A stretch of 64,000 nt of DNA from Calliopsis andreniformis (Eukaryota > Arthropoda > Insecta > Hymenoptera > Andrenidae), in NCBI RefSeq assembly GCF_051401765.1, contig NW_027480493.1:2356001-2420000 (forward strand), in the 5' to 3' direction. Each line of letters begins with the position of its first letter. Position 1 is the stretch's first letter. Below, piece after piece: positions 10,281-23,208 of the stretch. The notes below the pieces were generated by a model. That model was not told the DNA's origin. It saw nothing but the letters and a program-made list of their open reading frames with translations, and ran no database searches. The translations under genes and the position numbers were made by a program.

Positions 10281-12942
10281 GATTGGGAATTGAGGATTGA
10301 GTATTGAGTATTGAAGATTGAGGATTGATGATTGAGGATTGAGGATTGAGGATTGAGGATTGAGGATTGAGGATTGAGGATTGAGGATTGAAGATTGAGG
10401 ATTGGGGATTGAGGAGTGACGATTGAGGATTGAGGATTGAGGATTGAGAGTTGACGATTGATGATTCAAGATTGAGTATTGAGGATTGTAGAATGAGGAT
10501 TGAGGATTGAGGATTGAGGATTGAGGATTGAGGATTGAAGGTTTAGTATTTAGGATTGAAGACAGAGGATTGAGAATTGAGGATTGAGGGTTGAGGATTG
10601 AAGATTGAGGATTGGGTAGTGAGGATTGAAGAATGAGGATTGAGGATTGAGGATTGAGGATTGAGTGTTGAGGATTGAAGATTGAGTATTGAGGATAGAA
10701 GACGGACGATTGAGGGTTGAGGATTGAGGATTGAGGATCGAGGATTGAGGATTGAAGATTTAGTATTCAGGACTGAAGGTAGAGGATTGAGAATTGAGGA
10801 TTGAGGATTGAGGATTGAAGATTGAGTATTGGGTATTGAGGATTCAAGAATGAGGATTGAGGATTGAGGATTGAGGATTGAGGATAGAAGATTGAGTATT
10901 GAGGATTGAAGACTGACGATTGAGTATTGAGAATTGAGGACTGAGGATTGAGGATTGAGGATTGAGGGTTGAGAATTGATGATTGAGGATTGAAGATTGA
11001 GTATTGAGGATTGAAGGTTAAGGATTGAGGATTGAGGATTGAGGATTGACGATGAGGGCTGAGGGTTGAGGATTGAGGTTTGAGGACTGAGGACTGAGGA
11101 TTGAGGATTGAGAATTGGGGATTGAGGATTGAGGATTGAAGATTGAGGATTGGGTATTGAGGATTGAAGAATGAGGGTTGAGGATTGAGGATTGAGGTTT
11201 GAGGATTGAGGATTGAATATTCAGGTTTGGGTACTGAGGATTGAAGAATGAGGATTGAGGATTGAGAATTGAGTATTGAGGATTGAAGATTGAGTATTGA
11301 GGATTGAAGATTGACGATTGAGTATTGAGGATTGAGGATTGAGGATTGAACGTTGAGGACTGAGTGTTGAGGGTTGAGTGATGAGTATTGATGTTTGTGG
11401 ATAGAGGTTTGAAGATTGCAGTTTGAGTATTGAGTATTGAAAGCTGTGAATTGAGGATATTCTATTGAGGATTGAGGATTGACAATTGATTGTTGAGGAC
11501 TGAGGGTCGAAGATTGAGGACTCAGGATTGAGGATTCAGAATTAAGGTTTGAGGGCTGACGATTGTGGATTGAGGATTGAGGATTGAAGATTCAGTATTG
11601 AGGATTGAAGATTGGGAATTGAGGATTGAGGATTGAACATTGAGGACTGAGTGTTGAGTGTTGAGTGATGAGAATTGATGTTTGTTGATAGATGTTTGAA
11701 GATTGCAGATTGAGTATTGAGTATTGAAAACTTTGAATTGAGGATATTCTATTGAGGATTGAGGATTCACAACAGATTGTTGAGGACTGAGGGCCGAAGA
11801 TTGAGGATTCAGGATTGAGGATTCAGAAATGAGGTTTGAGGACTGAGGATTGAGGATTGAAGATTGAGTATTGAGGATTGAAGATTGAGGATTGAGAATT
11901 GAGGATTCAGTATTGAGGATGAGGGCTGAGGGTTGAGTATTGAGGTTTGAGGACTGAGGACTGAGGATTGAGGATTGAGAATTGAGGATTGAGGATTGAG
12001 GATTGAAGGCTGAGGATTGGGTATTGAGGATTGGAGAATGAGAATCGAGGATTTAGGATTGAGGATTGAGTGTTGACGTTTGAAGATTGAGTATTGAGTG
12101 TTGAAGACTGACGATTGAGGATTGAGGATTGAGGATTGGGAATTGAGGATTGAGGATTGAGGATTGAGGATTGAAGACTGAGGATTGAGGATTGCGGATG
12201 AGGCCTGGGGGTTGAGGATTGAGGTTTGAGGATTGAAGATTGAGGAGTGGGTATTGGGGATTGAAGAATGAGGATTGAGTACCGTGGATTGAGGATTGAG
12301 GGTTGAAGAGTGAGTATTGAGGATTGAAGACTGACGAATGAGGATTGAGGACTGAGGATTGAGGATTGAGGATTGAGGATTGAAGATTGAGGATTGAGTA
12401 TTGAGGATTGAAGATTGAGGATTGAGGACTGAGGATTGAGGATTGAGGGTTGAGGATTGAAGAATGAGGATTGAGTATTGGGGATTGAAGATTGAGGATT
12501 GAGGATTGAGGATTGGGGATTGACGATGAGTGCTGAGGGTTGAGGATTGAGGTTTGAGAACTGAGGACTGAGGATTGAGGATTGAGAATTGAGGATTGAG
12601 GATTGAGGATTGAAGATTGAGGATTGGGTATTGAGGAATGAAGATTGAGGATTGAGGATTGAGGATTGAGGATTGAGGAATGAAAATTGAGGGTTGAGGG
12701 TTGAGGATTGAGGATTGAAGAATGAGTATTGACGATTGAAGATTGAGGATTGAGTATTGAGTATTGAGGACTGAAGATTGACGATTGAGGATTGAGGATT
12801 GAGGATTGAAGATTGTGTATTGAGGATCGAAGATTGAGGATTGAGGATTGATCATTGAGGACTGAGGATTGAGGATTGAGGATTGAGAATTGAGAACTGA
12901 TAATGAGGTCTGAGGGTTGAGGATTGGGTATAGAGGATTGAG
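10233..12942 (+). repeat. Block B, copy 2
   Basis: It follows copy 1 at offset 3803 throughout, including rare words such as GAATCGAGGATTTAGG and GAGTACCGTGG. It carries delta anchors at 11456 and 11743, again 287 bp apart, with the CAACAGATTGTTG dyad at 11770-11782. It also matches copy 3 at offset 2655, rising to 2662 and 2669 through single-heptamer length changes. No gene is present. Confidence 0.85.
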
Positions 12943-15600
12943 GATTGATGATTGAGGATTGAGGATTGGGAATTGAGGATTGAGTATTGAGTATTGAAGA
13001 TTGAGGATTGATGATTGAGGATTGAGGATTGAGGATTGAGGATTGAGGATTGAAGATTGAGGATTGGGGATTGAGGAGTGACGATTGAGGATTGAGGATT
13101 GAGGATTGAGAGTTGACGATTGATGATTCAAGATTGAGTATTGAGGATTGCAGAATGAGGATTGAGGATTGAGGATTGAGGATTGAGGATTGAGGATTGA
13201 GGATTGAAGGTTTAGTACTTAGGATTGAAGACAGAGGACTGAGAATTGAGGATTGAGGATTGAGGATTGGGTAGTGAGGATTGAAGAATGAGGATTGAGG
13301 ATTGAGGATTGAGGATTGAGTGTTGAGGATTGAAGATTGAGTATTGAGGATAGAAGACGGACGATTGAGGATTGAGGATTGAGGATCGAGGATTGAGGAT
13401 TGAAGATTTAGTATTCAGGACTGAAGGTAGAGGATTGAGAATTGAGGATTGAGGATTGAGTATTGAAGATTGAGTATTGGGTATTGAGGATTCAAGAATG
13501 AGGATTGAGGATTGAGGATTGAGGATTGAGGATAGAAGATTGAGTATTGAGGATTGAAGACTGACGATTGAGTATTGAGAATTGAGGACTGAGGATTGAG
13601 GATTGAGGATTGAGGGTTGAGAATTGATGATTGAGGATTGAAGATTGAGTATTGAGGATTGAAGGTTAAGGATTGAGGATTGAGGATTGAGGATTGACGA
13701 TGAGGGCTGAGGGTTGAGGATTGAGGTTTGAGGACTGAGGACTGAGGATTGAGGATTGAGATTTGGGGATTGAGGATTGAGGATTGAAGATTGAGGATTG
13801 GGTATTGAGGATTGAAGAATGAGGGTTGAGGATTGAGGATTGATGTTTGAGGATTGAGGATTGAATATTCAGGTTTGGGTACTGAGGATTGAAGAATGAG
13901 GATTGAGGATTGAGGATTGAGTATTGAGGATTGAAGATTGAGTATTGAGGATTGAAGATTGGCGATTGAGGATTGAGGATTGAGGATTGAGGATTGAGGA
14001 TTGAACGTTGAGGACTGAGTGTTGAGGGTTGAGTGATGAGTATTGATGTTTGTGGATAGAGGTTTGAAGATTGCAGTTTGAGTATTGAGTATTGAAAGCT
14101 GTGAATTGAGGATATTCTATTGAGGATTGAGGATTGACAATTGATTGTTGAGGACTGAGGGCCGAAGATTGAGGACTCAGGATTGAGGATTCAGAATTAA
14201 TGTTTGAGGGCTGACGATTGTGGATTGAGGATTGAGGATTGAAGATTCAGTATTGAGGATTGAAGATTGGGAATTGAGGATTGAGGATTGAACATTGAGG
14301 ACTGAGTGTTGAGTGTTGAGTGATGAGAATTGATGTTTGTTGATAGATGTTTGAAGATTGCAGATTGAGTATTGAGTATTGAAAACTTTGAAATGAGGAT
14401 ATTCTATTGAGGATTGAGGATTCACAACAGATTGTTGAGGACTGAGGGCCGAAGATTGAGGATTCAGGATTGAGGATTCAGAAATGAGGTTTGAGGACTG
14501 AGGATTGAGGATTGAAGTTTGAGTATTGAGGATTGAAGATTGAGGATTGAGAATTGAGGATTCAGTATTGAGGATGAGGGCTGAGGGTTGAGTATTGAGG
14601 TTTGAGGACTGAGGACTGAGGATTGAGGATTGAGAATTGAGGATTGAGGATTGAGGATTGAAGACTGAGGATTGGGTATTGAGGATTGGAGAATGAGAAT
14701 CGAGGATTTAGGATTGAGGATTGAGTGTTGACGTTTGAAGATTGAGTATTGAGGGTTGAACACTGACGATTGAGGATTGAGGATTGAGGATTGAGGATTG
14801 AGGATTGGGAATTGAGGATTGAGGATTGAGGATTGAGGATTGAAGACTGAGGATTGAGGATTGCGGATGAGGCCTGGGGGTTGAGGATTGAGGTTTGAGG
14901 ATTGAAGATTGAGGATTGGGTATTGGGGATTGAAGAATGAGGATTGAGTACCGTGGATTGAGGATTGAGGGTTGAAGAGTGAGTATTGAGGATTCAAGAC
15001 TGACGAATGAGGATTGAGGACTGAGGATTGAGGATTGAGGATTGAGGATTGAAGATTGAGGATTGAGTATTGAGGATTGAAGATTGAGGATTGAGGACTG
15101 AGGATTGAGGATTGAGGATTGAGGATTGAAGAATGAGGATTGAGTATTGAGGATTGAAGATTGAGGATTGAGGATTGAGGATTGGGGATTGACGATGAGT
15201 GCTGAGGGTTGAGGATTGAGGTTTGAGAACTGAGGACTGAGGATTGAGGATTGAAAATTGAGGATTGAGGATTGAGGATTGAGGATTGAGGATTGGGTAT
15301 TGAGGATTGAAGATTGAGGATTGAGGATTGAGGATTGAGGATTGAGGAATGAAAATTGAGGGTTGAGGGTTGAGGATTGAGGATTGAAGAATGAGTATTG
15401 ACGATTGAAGATTGAGGATTGAGTACTGAGTATTGAGGACTGAAGATTGACGATTGAGGATTGAGGATTGAGGATTGAAGATTGAGTATTGAGGATTGAA
15501 GATTGAGGATTGAGGATTGATCATTGAGGACTGAGGATTGAGGATTGAGGATTGAGAATTGAGAACTGATAATGAGGTCTGAGGGTTGAGGATTGAGTAT
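12943..15600 (+). repeat. Block B, copy 3
   Basis: It matches copy 2 at offset 2655-2669. Delta anchors at 14111 and 14398 keep the 287-bp pair spacing, and the dyad lies at 14425-14437. It has more private substitutions than the pair of copies 1 and 2; for example GAAATGAGGATATTC replaces GAATTGAGGATATTC at the second anchor. The TGATCATTGAGG cassette near 15510 ends it and leads into block C, which begins with a near copy of the segment at about 15344 (GAGGAATGAA again at 15623). Confidence 0.82.
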
Positions 15601-17430
15601 AGAGGATTGAGGATTGAGGATTGAGGAATGAATATTGAGGGTTGAGGGTTGAGGATTGAGGATTGAAGAATGAGTATTGACGATTGAAGGTTGAGGATTG
15701 AGGATTGAGTATTGAGGACTGAAGATTGACGATTGAGGATTGAGGATTGAGGATTGAAGATTGAGTATTGAGGATTGAAGATTGAGAATTGAGGATTGAT
15801 CATTGAGGACTGAGGATTGAGGACTGAGGATTGAGGATTGAGAATTGAGAACTGATAATGAGGTCTGAGGGTTGAGGATTGAGGATAGAGGATTGAGGAT
15901 TGAGGATTGAGTATTGAAGATTGAGGATTGATGACTGAGTATTGAGGATTGAGGATTGAAAATTGATTATTAAGGATTGAAGATTGAGGTTTGAGGATTG
16001 GGGATTGAGAATTGAGGATTGAGGATTGAGTATTGAAGATTGAGGATTGATGATTGAGGATTGAGGATTGAGGATTGAATATTGAATATTGATGATTGAA
16101 TATTGAGGACTGAGGATTGAGGTTTGTGTACTGAGGTCGAGGACTGAGGGTTGAATATTGATGTTTGAGGTCTGAGGGTTAAGGATTGAGGATTGAGAAT
16201 TGAGGATTGAGGATTGAGGATTGAAGATTGAGGATTGGGCATTGAGGATTGAAGAATGAGGATTGAGGATTGAGGTTTGAGGATTGAGGATTGCAGATTG
16301 AGTATTGAGGATTGAAGATTGAGGATTGAGGACTGAGGATTGAAGATTGAGGATTGAGGGTTGAGAATTGATGATTGAGGATTGAAGATTGAGTATTGAG
16401 GATTGAAGGTTAAGGATTGAGGATTGAGGATTGAGGATTGACGATGAGGGCTGAGGGTTGAGGATTGAGGTTTGAGGACTGAGGACTGAGGATTGAGGAT
16501 TGAGAAGTGGGGATTGAGGATAGAGGATTGAAGATTGAGGATTGGGTATTGAGGATTGAAGAATGAGGGTTGAGGATTGAAGATTGATGATTGAGGATTC
16601 GGTATTGAGGATTGAAGAATGAGGACTGAGGATTGAGGATTGAAGATTGAGTGTTGAGGATTGAAGATTGAGTATTGAGGATAGAAGACTGACGATTGAG
16701 GATTGAGGATTGAGTATTGAAGATTGAGGATTGATGATTGAGGAATGAGGATTGAGGGTTGAGGATTGAGGATTGAGTATTGAAGATTGAGGATTGATGA
16801 TTGAGGACTGTGGATTGAGGATTGGGGATTGAGGATTGAGGATTGAGGTTTGAGGGCTGAGGACTGAGGATTGTGGACTGAGGATTGAGGATTGAAGATT
16901 CAGTATTGAGGATTCAAGATTGGGAATTGAGGATTGAGGATTGAACATTGAGGACTGAGTGTTGAGTGTTGAGTGATGAGAATTGATGTTTGTGGATAGA
17001 GGTTTGAAGATTGCAGATTGAGTATTGAGTATTGAAAACTTTGAATTGAGGATATTCTATTGAGGATTGAGGATTCACAACAGATTGTTGAGGACTGAGG
17101 GCCGAAGATTGAGGAATCAGGATTGAGGATTCAGAATTGAGGTTTGAGGACTGAGGATTGAGGATTGAAGATTTAGTATTGAGGATTGAAGATTGAGGAT
17201 TGAGAATTGAGGATTCAGTATTGAGGATGAGGGCTGAGGGTTGAGTATTGAGGTTTGAGGTCTGAGGACTGAGGATTGAGGATTGAGAATTGAGGATTGA
17301 GGATTGAGGATTGAAGACTGAGGATTGGGTATTGAGGATTGGAGAATGAGAATCGAGGATTTAGGATTGAGGATTGAGTGTTGACGTTTGAAGATTGAGC
17401 ATTGGGTGTTGAGGATTAAAAAATGAGGAT
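15600..17430 (+). repeat. Block C, copy 1
   Basis: Bases 15679 to about 16573 match 18341 to about 19235 at offset 2662. From about 16580 the match continues at offset 3087 to about 17430; the delta anchor at 17051 pairs with 20138. The copy therefore lacks 425 bp that copy 2 has. The end is marked by an unusual run of six A (17418-17423) that recurs at 20505-20510. No gene is present. Confidence 0.85.
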
Positions 17431-18330
17431 TGAGGATTGAGTATTTAGGATTGAGGATTGAAGATTGAGAATTGAGGATTGAAGATTGAGGATTGAGGAT
17501 TGAGGATTGAGGATTGAGGATTGAGGATTGAGGATTGCGGATAGAAGATTGAGGATTGGGTATTGCGGATTGAACATTGAGGATTGAGGATTGAGGACTG
17601 AGGATTGAGGATTGAGGATTGAGAATTGAGGATTGAGGATTCAGGATTGAAGATTGAGGATTGGGTATTGAGGATTGAAGAATGAGGATTGAGGATTGAG
17701 GATTGAGGATTGAGGATTGAGGATTGAAGACTGAGTATTGAGGATTGAAGATTGAGGATTGAGGAGTGAGTATTGAAGATTGAGGATTTGGTACTGAGGA
17801 TTGAAGATTGAGGATTGAGGATTGAGGATTGAGGATTGAGGATTGAGGATTGAGGATTGAAGATTGAGGATTGGGTATTGAGGATTGAAGAATGAGGATT
17901 GAGGATGGAGGATTGAGGATTGAGGATTGAAGATTGAGTACTGAGTATTGAAGATTAAGGTTGAGGATTGAGGATTGAGGATTGAGGATTGAGGATTGAG
18001 GATTGAGGATTGAGGATTGAAGATTGAGTATTGAGGAATGAAGATTGAGGATTGAGGATTGAGGATTGATTATTGAGGATTGAGGATTGAGGATTGAGGA
18101 TTGAGGATTGAAGATTGAGGATTGTGTATTGAGGATTGAAGATTGAGGATTGAGTATTGAGTATTGAGGATTGAGGATTGAAGATTGGGTATTGAGGATT
18201 GAAGATTGACGATTGAGGATTGAGGATTGAGTATTGAGTATTGACGATTGAGTATTGAGGATTGAAGATTGACGATTGAGGATTGAGGTTTGAGGATTGA
18301 AGGTTGAGGATTGGGTATTGGGGATTGAAG
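17430..18330 (+). repeat. Homogeneous heptamer stretch
   Basis: Compared with its surroundings this stretch has a higher share of perfect TGAGGAT units, including runs of seven units (from 17487) and eight units (from 17962). It lacks anchors, dyads and the rare marker words. It lies exactly between the two C blocks. It looks like more recent, low-order amplification of the monomer. No gene is present. Confidence 0.7.
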
Positions 18331-18340
18331 AATGAGTATT

Positions 18341-20520
18341 GACGATTGAAGGTTGAGGATTGAGGATTGAGTATTGAGGACTGAAGATTGACGATTGAGG
18401 ATTGAGGATTGAGGATTGAAGATTGAGTATTGAGGATTGAAGATTGAGAATTGAGGATTGATCATTGAGGACTGAGGATTGAGGACTGAGGATTGAGGAT
18501 TGAGAATTGAGAACTGATAATGAGGTCTGAGGGTTGAGGATTGAGGATAGAGGATTGAGGATTGAGGATTGAGTATTGAAGATTGAGGATTGATGACTGA
18601 GTATTGAGGATTGAGGATTGAAAATTGATTATTAAGGATTGAAGATTGAGGTTTGAGGATTGGGGATTGAGAATTGAGGATTGAGGATTGAGTATTGAAG
18701 ATTGAGGATTGATGATTGAGGATTGAGGATTGAGGATTGAAGATTGAATATTGATGATTGAATATTGAGGACTGAGGATTGAGGTTTGTGTATTGAGGTC
18801 GAGGACTGAGGGTTGAATATTGATGTTTGAGGTCTGAGGGTTAAGGATTGAGGATTGAGAATTGAGGATTGAGGATTGAGGATTGAAGATTGAGGATTGG
18901 GCATTGAGGATTGAAGAATGAGGATTGAGGATTGAGGTTTGAGGATTGAGGATTGCAGATTGAGTATTGAGGATTGAAGATTGAGGATTGAGGACTGAGG
19001 ATTGAAGATTGAGGATTGAGGGTTGAGAATTGATGATTGAGGATTGAAGATTGAGTATTGAGGATTGAAGGTTAAGGATTGAGGATTGAGGATTGAGGAT
19101 TGACGATGAGGGCTGAGGGTTGAGGATTGAGGTTTGAGGACTGAGGACTGAGGATTGAGGATTGAGAAGTGGGGATTGAGGATAGAGGATTGAAGATTGA
19201 GGATTGGGTATTGAGGATTGAAGAATGAGGGTTGAGGACTGAGGATTGAGGATTGAGGATTGAGGATTGAAGATTGAGGATTGAGTATTGAGGATTGAAG
19301 ATTGAGGATTGAGGATTGAGGTTTGGGGATGGACGATGAGTTCTGAGGGTCGAGGATTGAGGTTTGAGAATTGAGGACTGAGGATTGAGGACTGAGAATT
19401 GAGGATTGAGGATTGAGGATTGAAGATTGAGGATTGAGGATGGGGGCTGACGGTTGAGGATTGAGGTTTGAGGTCTGAGGACTGAGGATAGAGCATGGAG
19501 AAATGAGGATTGAGGATTGAGGATTGAAGATTGAGTATTGTGTATTAGCGATTGAAGAATGAGGATTGAGGATTGAGATTTGAGGATTGAGGATTGAAGA
19601 TTGAGTATTGAGGATTGAATACTGACGATTGAGCATTGAGGATTGAGGACTGAGGATTGAGGATTGAAGATTGATGATTGAGGATTCGGTATTGAGGATT
19701 GAAGAATGAGGACTGAGGATTGAGGATTGAGGATTGAGTGTTGAGGATTGAAGATTGAGTATTGAGGATAGAAGACTGACGATTGAGGATTGAGGATTGA
19801 GTATTGAAGATTGAGGATTGATGATTGAGGAATGAGGATTGAGGGTTGAGGATTGAGGATTGAGTATTGAAGATTGAGGATTGATGATTGAGGACTGTGG
19901 ATTGAGGATTGGGGATTGAGGATTGAGGATTGAGGTTTGAGGGCTGAGGACTGAGGATTGTGGACTGAGGATTGAGGATTGAAGATTCAGTATTGAGGAT
20001 TCAAGATTGGGAATTGAGGATTGAGGACTGAACATTGAGGACTGAGTGTTGAGTGTTGAGTGATGAGAATTGATGTTTGTGGATAGAGGTTTGAAGATTG
20101 CAGATTGAGTATTGAGTATTGAAAACTTTGAAATGAGGATATTCTATTGAGGATTGAGGATTCACAACAGATTGTTGAGGACTGAGGGCCGAAGATTGAG
20201 GATTCAGGATTGAGGATTCAGAATTGAGGTTTGAGGACTGAGGATTGAGGATTGAAGATTGAGTATTGAGGATTGAAGATTGAGGATTGAGAATTGAGGA
20301 TTCAGTATTGAGGATGAGGGCTGAGGGTTGAGTATTGAGGTTTGAGGTCTGAGGACTGAGGATTGAGGATTGAGAATTGAGGATTGAGGATTGAGGATTG
20401 AAGACTGAGGATTGGGTATTGAGGATTGGAGAATGAGAATCGAGGATTTAGGATTGAGGATTGAGCGTTGACGTTTGAAGATTGAGCATTGGGTGTTGAG
20501 GATTAAAAAATGAGGATTGA
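18341..20520 (+). repeat. Block C, copy 2, with a 425-bp insertion
   Basis: It repeats 15679-17430 (offset 2662, then 3087). The change of offset is explained by about 425 bp at roughly 19235-19660 that copy 1 lacks. The inserted segment contains cassettes also found at about 3.9-4.3 kb, including a TGGGGGCTGACGG word. The delta anchor is at 20138, with the dyad at 20165-20177. No gene is present. Confidence 0.85.
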
Positions 20521-20700
20521 GGATTGAGGATTTAGGATTGAGGATTTAGGATTGAGGATTGAAGATTGAGGATTGGGTATTGAGGATTGAAGAATGAGGA
20601 TTGAGGATTGAGGATTGAGGATTGAGGATTGAGGATTGAAGGTTGAGGACTGGGTATTGAGGATTGAAGACTGAGGATTGAGGATTGAGGATTGAGGATT
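20520..20700 (+). repeat. Transition from early- to late-type array
   Basis: After the last block C landmark (the A-run at 20505-20510) there is about 180 bp of heptamers with GATTTAGGATTG words. Block D then starts near 20700. No anchor or gene is present. Confidence 0.6.
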
Positions 20701-21887
20701 GAAGATTGAGTATTGAGGATTGAAGATTGAGGATTGAGGATTGAGGATTGAGGATTGAGGATTGAATATTGAGTTTTGAGGATTGAAGATTGAGGATTGA
20801 GTATTGGGGATTGAGGATTGAGGATTGAGGATGAGGATTGAGTATTGAAGATTGAGGATTGATGATTGAGGATTGAGGATTGAGGATTGAGGATTGAAGA
20901 TTGAATATTGATGATTGAATATTGAGGACTGAGGATTGAGGGTTATGTATGGAGGACGAGGACTGAGGGTTGAATATTGATGTTTGATGTCTGATGGTTA
21001 AGGATTGAGGATTGAGAATTGAGGATTGAGGATTGAGGATTGAAGATTGAGGATTGGGTATTGAGGATTGAAGAATGAGGATTGAGGATTGAGGTTTGAG
21101 GATTGTGGATTGAGGATTGAGAATTGAGGATTGAGGATTGAGGATTAAGGATTGAGTATTGAAGATTGAGGATTGATGATTGAGGATTGAGGATTGAGGA
21201 TTGAAGATTGAATATTGATGATTGAATATTGAGGACTGAGGATTGAGGGTTGTTTATTGAGGACGAGGACTGAAGGTTGAATATTGATGTTTGAGGTCTG
21301 AGGGTTAAGGATTGAGGATTGAGGATTGAGGATTGAGGATTGAGGGTTGAAGATTGAGTATCGAGGATTGAAGATTGAGGATTCAGGATTGAGTACTGAG
21401 GATTGAGGATTGAGGATTGAGGATTGAAGATTGAGAATTGAAGATTGAGTATTGAGGACTGAAGATTGACGATTGAGGATTAAGGATTGAGGATTGAGGT
21501 TTGAGGACTGAAGATTCAGTATTGAGGATTGAAGGTTGAGGGTTGTGGATTGAGGATCTAGGATTGGAGATTGATTATTGAGGATTGAAGATTGAGAATT
21601 CAGGGTTGACGATTGAGAATTGAGAATTGAGGATGAGGACTGAGGGTTGAGGATTGAGGTTTGAGAAATGAGGATTGAGGATTGAGGATTGAGGATTGAG
21701 GATTGAGGATTGAGGATTCAGTATTGACGATTGAGTATTGATCACTGAGGATTGAGGATTGAGTATTGAGGATTGAAGATTGAATATAGAGGATTGAAGA
21801 TTCAGGATTGAGGATTGAGTATTGAGGATGGAGGATGAGGGCTGAGGGCTGAGGATTGAGGTTTGGGTATTGAATCCTGAGAATTCA

Positions 21888-21902
21888 GGATATTCTATTG
21901 AG
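21888..21902 (+). repeat. Anchor class gamma, followed by GTGCATTGAT
   Basis: Four copies lie at 21889, 24398, 30996 and 63692. All have the ATCCTGAG upstream arm and are followed by ATTGAGAATTGTGCATTGAT, or a close variant at 63692, and then GGTTCAGTATTG. They mark block D and its relatives at 30-31 kb and 63-64 kb. Confidence 0.85.
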
Positions 21903-22877
21903 TATTGAGAATTGTGCATTGATAGTTCAGTATTGAGGATTGAGGATTGGGTATTGAGGATTGAAGAATGAGAGTTGAGGATTGAGGATTGAGGACCGAG
22001 GATTGAGGATTGAAGATTCAGGTTTGGGTACTGAGGATTGAAGAATGAGGATTGAGCATTTAGGATTGAGGATTGAGTATTGAAGATTGAGTATTGAGGA
22101 TTGAAGATTGACGATTGAGGATTGGGGATTGAGGATTGAGGATTGAACGTTGAGGACTGAGTGTTGAGGGTTGAGGACTGAGGCTTGAGGATTGAGGATT
22201 GAGCATTGAGGATTGAAGATTGAGGATTGGGTATTGAGGTTTGAAGAATGAGGATTGAGGATTGAGGATTGAGGATTGGGGATTGAGGATCTAGGATTGG
22301 AGATTGATTACTGAGGATTGAAGATTGGGGATTGAGGATTGAGGATTGAGGATCTAGGACTGGAGATTGATTATTGAGGATGAAGATTGAGAATTGGGTA
22401 TTGAGGTTTGAAGAATGAGGATTGAGGATTGAGGATTGAGGATTGAGGATTGAGGATCTAGGATTGGAGATTGAATATTGAGGATTGAAGATTGGGGATT
22501 GAGGATTGAGGATTGAGTATCTAGGATTGGAGATTGATTATTGAGGATGAAGGTTGAGAATTGAGGATTGAGGATTGAGAATTGAGAATTGAGGATGAGG
22601 ACTAAGGGTTGAGGATTGAGGGTTGTGAAATGAGGATTGGGGATTGAGGATTGAGGATTGAGGATTGAGGATTGAGGATTGAGGATTGAGGATTGGGTAT
22701 TGAAGATTGAGTATTGATCACTGAGGATTGAGGATTGAGGATTGAGGTTTGAGGATTGAGGATTGAAGATTGAATGTTGACGATTGAAAATTCAGGATTG
22801 AGGATTGGCGATTGAGGATGGAGGATGAGGGCTGAGGGTTGAGGATTGAGGTTTCAGTATTGAATCCCGAGAATTCA

Positions 22878-22892
22878 GGATATTCTATTGAG
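22878..22892 (+). repeat. Anchor class beta, followed by TATCGAGAATTG
   Basis: The anchor is followed by TATCGAGAATTG and GATGGTTAGTATTG, the latter a 6-mer phase shift. First bases of GATATTC lie at 22879, 25388, 29329, 33047, 36849, 38228, 39482, 42048, 43106, 43983, 46386, 47640, 50206, 51264, 52141, 53018, 54627, 58510, 59568, 60452 and 62060 (21 copies). It occurs only in the late-type part of the window. Two upstream forms exist, ATCCTGAG and ATCCCGAG. Confidence 0.87.
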
Positions 22893-23208
22893 TATCGAGA
22901 ATTGAGGATTGATGGTTAGTATTGAGGATTGAGGATTGAGGATTGAGTGTTGAAGACTGAGGATTGATGATTGAAGATTGATGATTGGGGATTGAGGATT
23001 GAGGAATGAGTATTGAAGATTGAGGATTGGTGATTGAGGATTTAGGATTGAGGATTAGGGATTGAGGATTGAGCATTGAGGTTAGAGGACTGAGTGCTGA
23101 GGACTGAGGGTTGAGGATTGAGGATTGATAATGAGGGCTGAGGGTTGAGGATTGAGGTTTGAGGACTGAGGACTGAGGATTGAGGATTGAGGAATGAGGA
23201 TTGAGAAT

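Larger units (their letters stand above)
20700..23208 (+). repeat. Block D, copy 1 (2509-bp period)
   Basis: GTTATGTATGG at 20942, 23451 and 25960 sets an exact period of 2509 bp. The gamma anchor at 21889 pairs with 24398, and the beta anchor at 22879 with 25388. This is the first place where ATCTAGGATTGGAGATTG occurs (about 21.55 kb), a word absent from the first 21 kb and frequent afterwards. No gene is present. Confidence 0.9.

Noticed and set aside
8250..10469. A 739-codon minus-strand open frame, and similar frames such as 253-1422, 11809-13131 and 18632-20035, as genes for a repeat protein rich in NPQSSIL
   Set aside because: Any frame of the heptamer is open on this strand. I recognise no ribosome-binding site, promoter or non-repeat domain; the start I checked in detail, at 1422, is TTG; frames end at random variants; substitutions fall by heptamer position, not by codon position.
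17418..17423. The A6 run (also at 20505-20510) as a poly-A tail or retroelement trace
   Set aside because: Only six bases, embedded in heptamers, and copied as part of block C; no other retroelement sign.
20942..20953. ATG within GTTATGTATGG as a + strand start codon
   Set aside because: TGA occurs in every + frame within about 21 bp, so no + strand frame of useful length exists.
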